DNA of 10,142 nt, from the NCBI GenBank assembly GCA_026389655.1, contig JAPLHL010000325.1:1-10142 (forward strand), given 5' to 3'. The notes under the pieces are model-generated. The model was not told the origin of the DNA, ran no database searches, and worked only from the letters and a program-made list of their open reading frames with translations. Position numbers and translations under genes: made by a program. The DNA comes from Chloroflexota bacterium (GTDB lineage: Bacteria > Chloroflexota > Dehalococcoidia > GIF9 > UBA5629). Below are positions 6,907 through 10,142 of the stretch, in pieces. The number at the start of each line of letters is the position of its first letter. Position 1 is the first letter of the stretch.

Positions 6907-8244
6907 TTAAGAGTTATATATCGCGAATTGATTACGGCCGGCGCTTTTGGCTTGATATAAGGCGGCATCGGATTTATTCATCAGCGTTTCCAGGTTCTCG
7001 CCATTATGGGGGCAAATAGCTAAACCTATACTCGCCGATGCTTGGACATTGCTGCCATTGATTTCAAATGGTTGATTAAAGCAGCTGATGATTTTATTGG
7101 CGATGCCAATGGCGTTTTCTAGAGTGTGAATCTCGGGAAGCAGCAGCAGGAACTCATCCCCTCCAATCCGTGCTACCGTATCTGTGGACCGTAAGGCGGA
7201 AGTCAATCTTGCAGCTACTCCCTTCAGCAACTCATCTCCGGCATTGTGTCCCATTGAATCATTCACAGCCTTGAAGCGGTCCAGGTCGAGGGACATGACA
7301 GCGAGCATTCTGCTATCACGATGCGCCTGTGCGATGGCCAACTGAAACCGGTCATTCAGCAGGGCCCTGTTGGGCAGCCCGGTGAGGAAATCCTTAGTAG
7401 CCATTTCAGTGAGTCTATCCTCGAGCATTTTGCGTTCCGTAACATCGCGACTGACGCCTCTGAATCCCATAGCCTTGCCCTGTTTATCCGTAAATAGTGA
7501 GATTGTAGTTTCGTTATAACCTATATCTCCATTTTTCTTGAGAATTCTGTGTTCGAACCTTTTTATAGGTTCTCCCGACTTGTATATTTCGTTGAATGCA
7601 GCAAATAGACGGTCACCTTCATCCTCTGGTATTAGTTTTCGGAAGTTTATACCGATTAATTCTTCCATTGTATATCCAAATTCGCGGCAACTTGATCTAT
7701 TAGCAAAAGTATGGTTTCCTTTAAGATCTACCTCGAAATATGCGTCTTCCATTTGTTCGAGTATGTTCCGGTATTTCTCCTCAGAATGGGAAAGCGCCTC
7801 TTCCAACAGCTTACGTTCGTTAATATCCATGAAGCTTCCAATGACCGCCCGGCGGCCAAGGTACTCAATTGGCGTGACTCTCTCCAGTACCCACAACAGG
7901 TCCCCGCTCTTTTTTATCAATCTGTATTCATAAGGAGTAACACACTGTTGTTGCTTGAGGATTTGCGTGGCCATTGCCCTGACTGCATCTCTGTCATCGG
8001 GAAGAACGAGATCCAGAGAGCAGGTATCGGCAATTTCTTCCAATTTATAGCCTGACAGATCTTCAAAGAATGGATTTATATAGACAAATTTACTGTCCTG
8101 GACAATATAGATTCCGACCCCTGTATTTTCAAGGAGAACAGTTATTTGAGAGGCAAGACTGTTAAGCTCTGCCCTATAGTTATCGAGCTCTTCTTCACCC
8201 GGGTCGGGAGAAAAAGACATATTCTTACTGTCATCAATCTGCAT
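6907..8244 (-). CDS. Diguanylate cyclase with two PAS domains (PAS-PAS-GGDEF)
   Basis: A 445-residue signalling enzyme that should condense two GTP into c-di-GMP. Residues about 30-145 are a PAS/PAC sensor (GIYIVQDSKFVYINPFFEDLSGY); 155-272 are a second PAS/PAC (NILEQMEDAYFEVDLKGN to FRGVSRDVTERKMLEDRL); 283-443 are the GGDEF domain, opening with DFLTGLPNRALLNDRF. The catalytic GGDEF (361-365) is intact, and an inhibitory I-site RxxD (R352, D355) stands five residues before it, so product feedback is expected. No membrane segment or signal peptide is seen, so it is probably cytoplasmic. The start at 8244 has no clear Shine-Dalgarno; ATG at 8220 (MSFSPDPGEEEL) is an alternative shortening it by eight residues. 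It lies 42 bases after the other cyclase and is closely similar to it, so the pair is probably a tandem duplication. The ligand or cofactor of the PAS domains is unknown. Confidence 0.93.
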   Translation of the reverse strand: MQIDDSKNMSFSPDPGEEELDNYRAELNSLASQITVLLENTGVGIYIVQDSKFVYINPFFEDLSGYKLEEIADTCSLDLVLPDDRDAVRAMATQILKQQQCVTPYEYRLIKKSGDLLWVLERVTPIEYLGRRAVIGSFMDINERKLLEEALSHSEEKYRNILEQMEDAYFEVDLKGNHTFANRSSCREFGYTMEELIGINFRKLIPEDEGDRLFAAFNEIYKSGEPIKRFEHRILKKNGDIGYNETTISLFTDKQGKAMGFRGVSRDVTERKMLEDRLTEMATKDFLTGLPNRALLNDRFQLAIAQAHRDSRMLAVMSLDLDRFKAVNDSMGHNAGDELLKGVAARLTSALRSTDTVARIGGDEFLLLLPEIHTLENAIGIANKIISCFNQPFEINGSNVQASASIGLAICPHNGENLETLMNKSDAALYQAKSAGRNQFAIYNS

Positions 8245-8286
8245 ATTATAACTGGTCCGTGATTATTAACATATTCAGATTCAGGA

Positions 8287-10142
8287 TCAGCGGTTAAACT
8301 CTATACGATCGCCGATACTATGTACCCTATATTGATTGCCGCCGTGACGTTTTGAATAATACATTGAAGCATCCGATTTTTTCATCATAGTCTCCAGGTC
8401 ATTTCCATCGTCCGGACATATTGCTATCCCCATGCTTGCTGATAGATAAAAATCGTGTCCCTCAATCGTAATAGGTTCTTTGAATGAATGTACTATCTTA
8501 TCGGCTATAGTTGTGGCGTCCTGTAAATCATGTATTTCCTGAAGCAGAAGAAGAAATTCATCTCCTCCCAGGCGGGCCACTGTATCGCTCGAACGCATTG
8601 TTGCTACCAGTTTTCTGGCTACCTGCTTTAGTACCTCGTCTCCAACGTTGTGACCCATAGTATCATTGACTTCCTTAAACCTGTCCAAATCCAGTGACAT
8701 AACTGCCAGTTTGTAGTCCTTGCGTTGTGCCTGGGCCAGTGCTATTTCAAAACGGTCGATCAGCAGAACCCTGTTTGGCAATTCGGTCAGGAAGTCATGC
8801 GTGGCCATATCGGCAAGTAGCTGCTCCATTTGCTTCCGTTCAGTTACATCCCGGGCTACACACCGGAAACCTATTATATTACCCTGCTTATCCTTTAGAG
8901 GTGAAATTGAGACTTCCGCAAAACCGATATTACCTGCAGCTAAAAGCACCCTGTGCGCAAAACCCCGGTTAGGAATGCCAGTTACAAATACCTTATGTAA
9001 GGCTTCCGTGACGGCGGACCTTTCCTCGTCGGGTATAAGGCCGTTATAATTGGTCTCGACTAACGTGGCCAGCGGTATTCCCAGGCTCCGGCATGTTGCC
9101 TCATTGGCAAAGAGGAAATTGCCCTCCGCATCTATTTCATAGTAGGCGTCCTGCATTTGCTCCAGGATCGTACGATACTTCTCTTCTGAACTGGCCAATT
9201 CTTCTTCCAGTAGTTTGCGAGCGGTAACATCCCTGCTGACACACCTGAATCCCACCGCCTCACCCTGTTTATTCTTTGCCAGAGAGATGGCAGCTTCAAG
9301 GAAACATATACTTCCATCTTTTCTGACCATCCTGTGAGAGAAGCCCTTATTGGGCTCTTCCGTCCGATATGTATGATTATAGAATCCGTATATTAAATTG
9401 ATATCGTCTTTATGGGCGACTTTACGGTAGTTCATGCCTATCAACTCGTCCCTCGTATAACCGGTATAACGGCAGGTTGAATCATTTACGAATGTAAAAT
9501 TGCCTGCCAGATCGACTTCATGATATGCATCCTCCATTTCTTCCAGGATGGTCCTGTATCGTTCTTCTGATTGCACAAGTGCTTCTTCCAGCAGTTTGCG
9601 CTCGGAGATGTCCCTGCTGACAGTCCTGAAACCAGTCACTTCTCCTGCCTCGTTTGTTTGAAGGTCAATAGTGCTTTCCAGGAATACGATTGTGCCATCC
9701 TTTCGCCGGAATTTATGGGAAAGTCCTTTATTAGGAATTCCCAGTCTGTAGACTTCATTGTACGCGTAGAAAACACGTTGAATATCTTCCTTTGGGACAA
9801 ATAGGCGATAATTTTTACCCATCAGTTCTGGTACGGAATAGCCAATGGTATTGGTCATGGCGTAGTTTGCGAATGTATAGTTTCCCCGTAGATCGACTTC
9901 GTAATAACCATCTTGCATGCGTTCAATAATTGTCCTGAACCTCTGCTCAGACCGTGAAAGCTCCTCTTCCAGTTTCCTGCGTTCGGTAATGTCGCGGCTG
10001 ACACAACGAAAACCGACTATCTCCCCTTTTTCATTCCGGCAAAGATCAATAGAGCTTTCGGCAGACAGAATGCTGCCATCTTTCTGCAAGAAAGAATGAG
10101 AGAAGGCTTTGTTAGGGACCTCGGCCCTGTACACTTCGTTGA
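8287..10142 (-). CDS. Multi-PAS diguanylate cyclase, C-terminal part (5' end off the window)
   Basis: At least 615 residues; the frame is open to the window edge (N-E-V-Y-R precedes the first in-frame GTG at 10134), so the N-terminus is missing. Counting from that GTG: the rest of one PAC (1-57), then three full PAS/PAC units beginning near 68, 195 and 323, spaced 127-128 residues, each starting like TILEQMQDAYYEVD and ending near GFRCVSRDVTERK. They are joined by charged helical linkers (E-R-K-L-L-E-E-E-L...S-E-E-K-Y-R), a typical signalling coiled coil. The GGDEF domain runs from about 443 (DFLTELPNR) to 600, with GGDEF at 523-527 and I-site RxxD at R514/D517. It should make c-di-GMP under product inhibition. 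No membrane segment is seen in this part. It precedes the smaller paralogous cyclase by 42 bases, probably in one operon. Alternation of PNKG..H and RKDG motifs shows the PAS units arose by internal duplication. Confidence 0.93.
   Translation of the reverse strand, partial: NEVYRAEVPNKAFSHSFLQKDGSILSAESSIDLCRNEKGEIVGFRCVSRDITERRKLEEELSRSEQRFRTIIERMQDGYYEVDLRGNYTFANYAMTNTIGYSVPELMGKNYRLFVPKEDIQRVFYAYNEVYRLGIPNKGLSHKFRRKDGTIVFLESTIDLQTNEAGEVTGFRTVSRDISERKLLEEALVQSEERYRTILEEMEDAYHEVDLAGNFTFVNDSTCRYTGYTRDELIGMNYRKVAHKDDINLIYGFYNHTYRTEEPNKGFSHRMVRKDGSICFLEAAISLAKNKQGEAVGFRCVSRDVTARKLLEEELASSEEKYRTILEQMQDAYYEIDAEGNFLFANEATCRSLGIPLATLVETNYNGLIPDEERSAVTEALHKVFVTGIPNRGFAHRVLLAAGNIGFAEVSISPLKDKQGNIIGFRCVARDVTERKQMEQLLADMATHDFLTELPNRVLLIDRFEIALAQAQRKDYKLAVMSLDLDRFKEVNDTMGHNVGDEVLKQVARKLVATMRSSDTVARLGGDEFLLLLQEIHDLQDATTIADKIVHSFKEPITIEGHDFYLSASMGIAICPDDGNDLETMMKKSDASMYYSKRHGGNQYRVHSIGDRIEFNR

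Noticed and set aside
8245..8250. TATAAT on the minus strand directly before the ATG of the smaller cyclase
   Set aside because: No convincing -35 box lies about 17 bases upstream and the start would fall inside the gene. It could only work with the alternative ATG at 8220.
10132..10134. GTG as the start of the multi-PAS cyclase
   Set aside because: The frame remains open to the window edge and the residues before it (N-E-V-Y-R) match the internal PAS repeat, so this codon is an internal valine.

Overview
The window looks like a chromosomal segment from a bacterium of intermediate G+C content, probably an anaerobic or syntrophic one. Clear Shine-Dalgarno sites of AGGAGG type, consensus-like sigma-70/sigma-A promoter boxes, an iron-sulfur-flavoprotein-like reductase and SCP2-domain proteins would fit a Clostridia/Peptococcaceae-like Firmicute. 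That placement is an inference from gene style; no marker gene is present and another phylum is possible. No rRNA, tRNA, CRISPR array, transposase or phage gene was seen. Every gap between genes is under 100 bases.

Layout. (1) Bases 1-2088, plus strand: the 3' end of an alkyl-DHAP-synthase-like FAD-linked oxidase, followed 16 bases later by an FGGY-family carbohydrate kinase. The pair could act on a polyol or glycerol-type substrate, or in ether-lipid metabolism. (2) Bases 2110-5051, minus strand, converging on the first pair: a compact three-gene operon read as tetR, then a flavodoxin-fold reductase fused to an SCP2 domain, then an SCP2 domain fused to a multi-pass membrane protein. Its promoter is unusually easy to read: TTGACA, 17 bases, TATATT. 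A perfect 30-bp palindrome fills the spacer and the -10 box, and a third half-site lies downstream, so the operon is very probably repressed by its own TetR protein. (3) Bases 5086-6815, minus strand: a GNAT acetyltransferase and an MFS transporter overlapping by 4 bases. (4) Bases 6907-10142, minus strand: two neighbouring, clearly paralogous PAS-GGDEF diguanylate cyclases. The upstream one carries several PAS repeats and runs off the right edge.

How they may work together. The operon in (2) reads as a ligand-induced unit in which a hydrophobic molecule releases the TetR repressor. The two products, each carrying an SCP2 lipid-binding domain, would then bind or deliver a lipid-like substrate to a redox flavoprotein and a membrane protein. 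The MFS carrier just upstream could bring in or export a related small acid, though it lies outside the tetR promoter. The cyclases make c-di-GMP in response to signals sensed by PAS domains, and both keep the product-inhibition site. The most notable features are the flavoprotein-SCP2 / SCP2-membrane arrangement and its nested operator-promoter.
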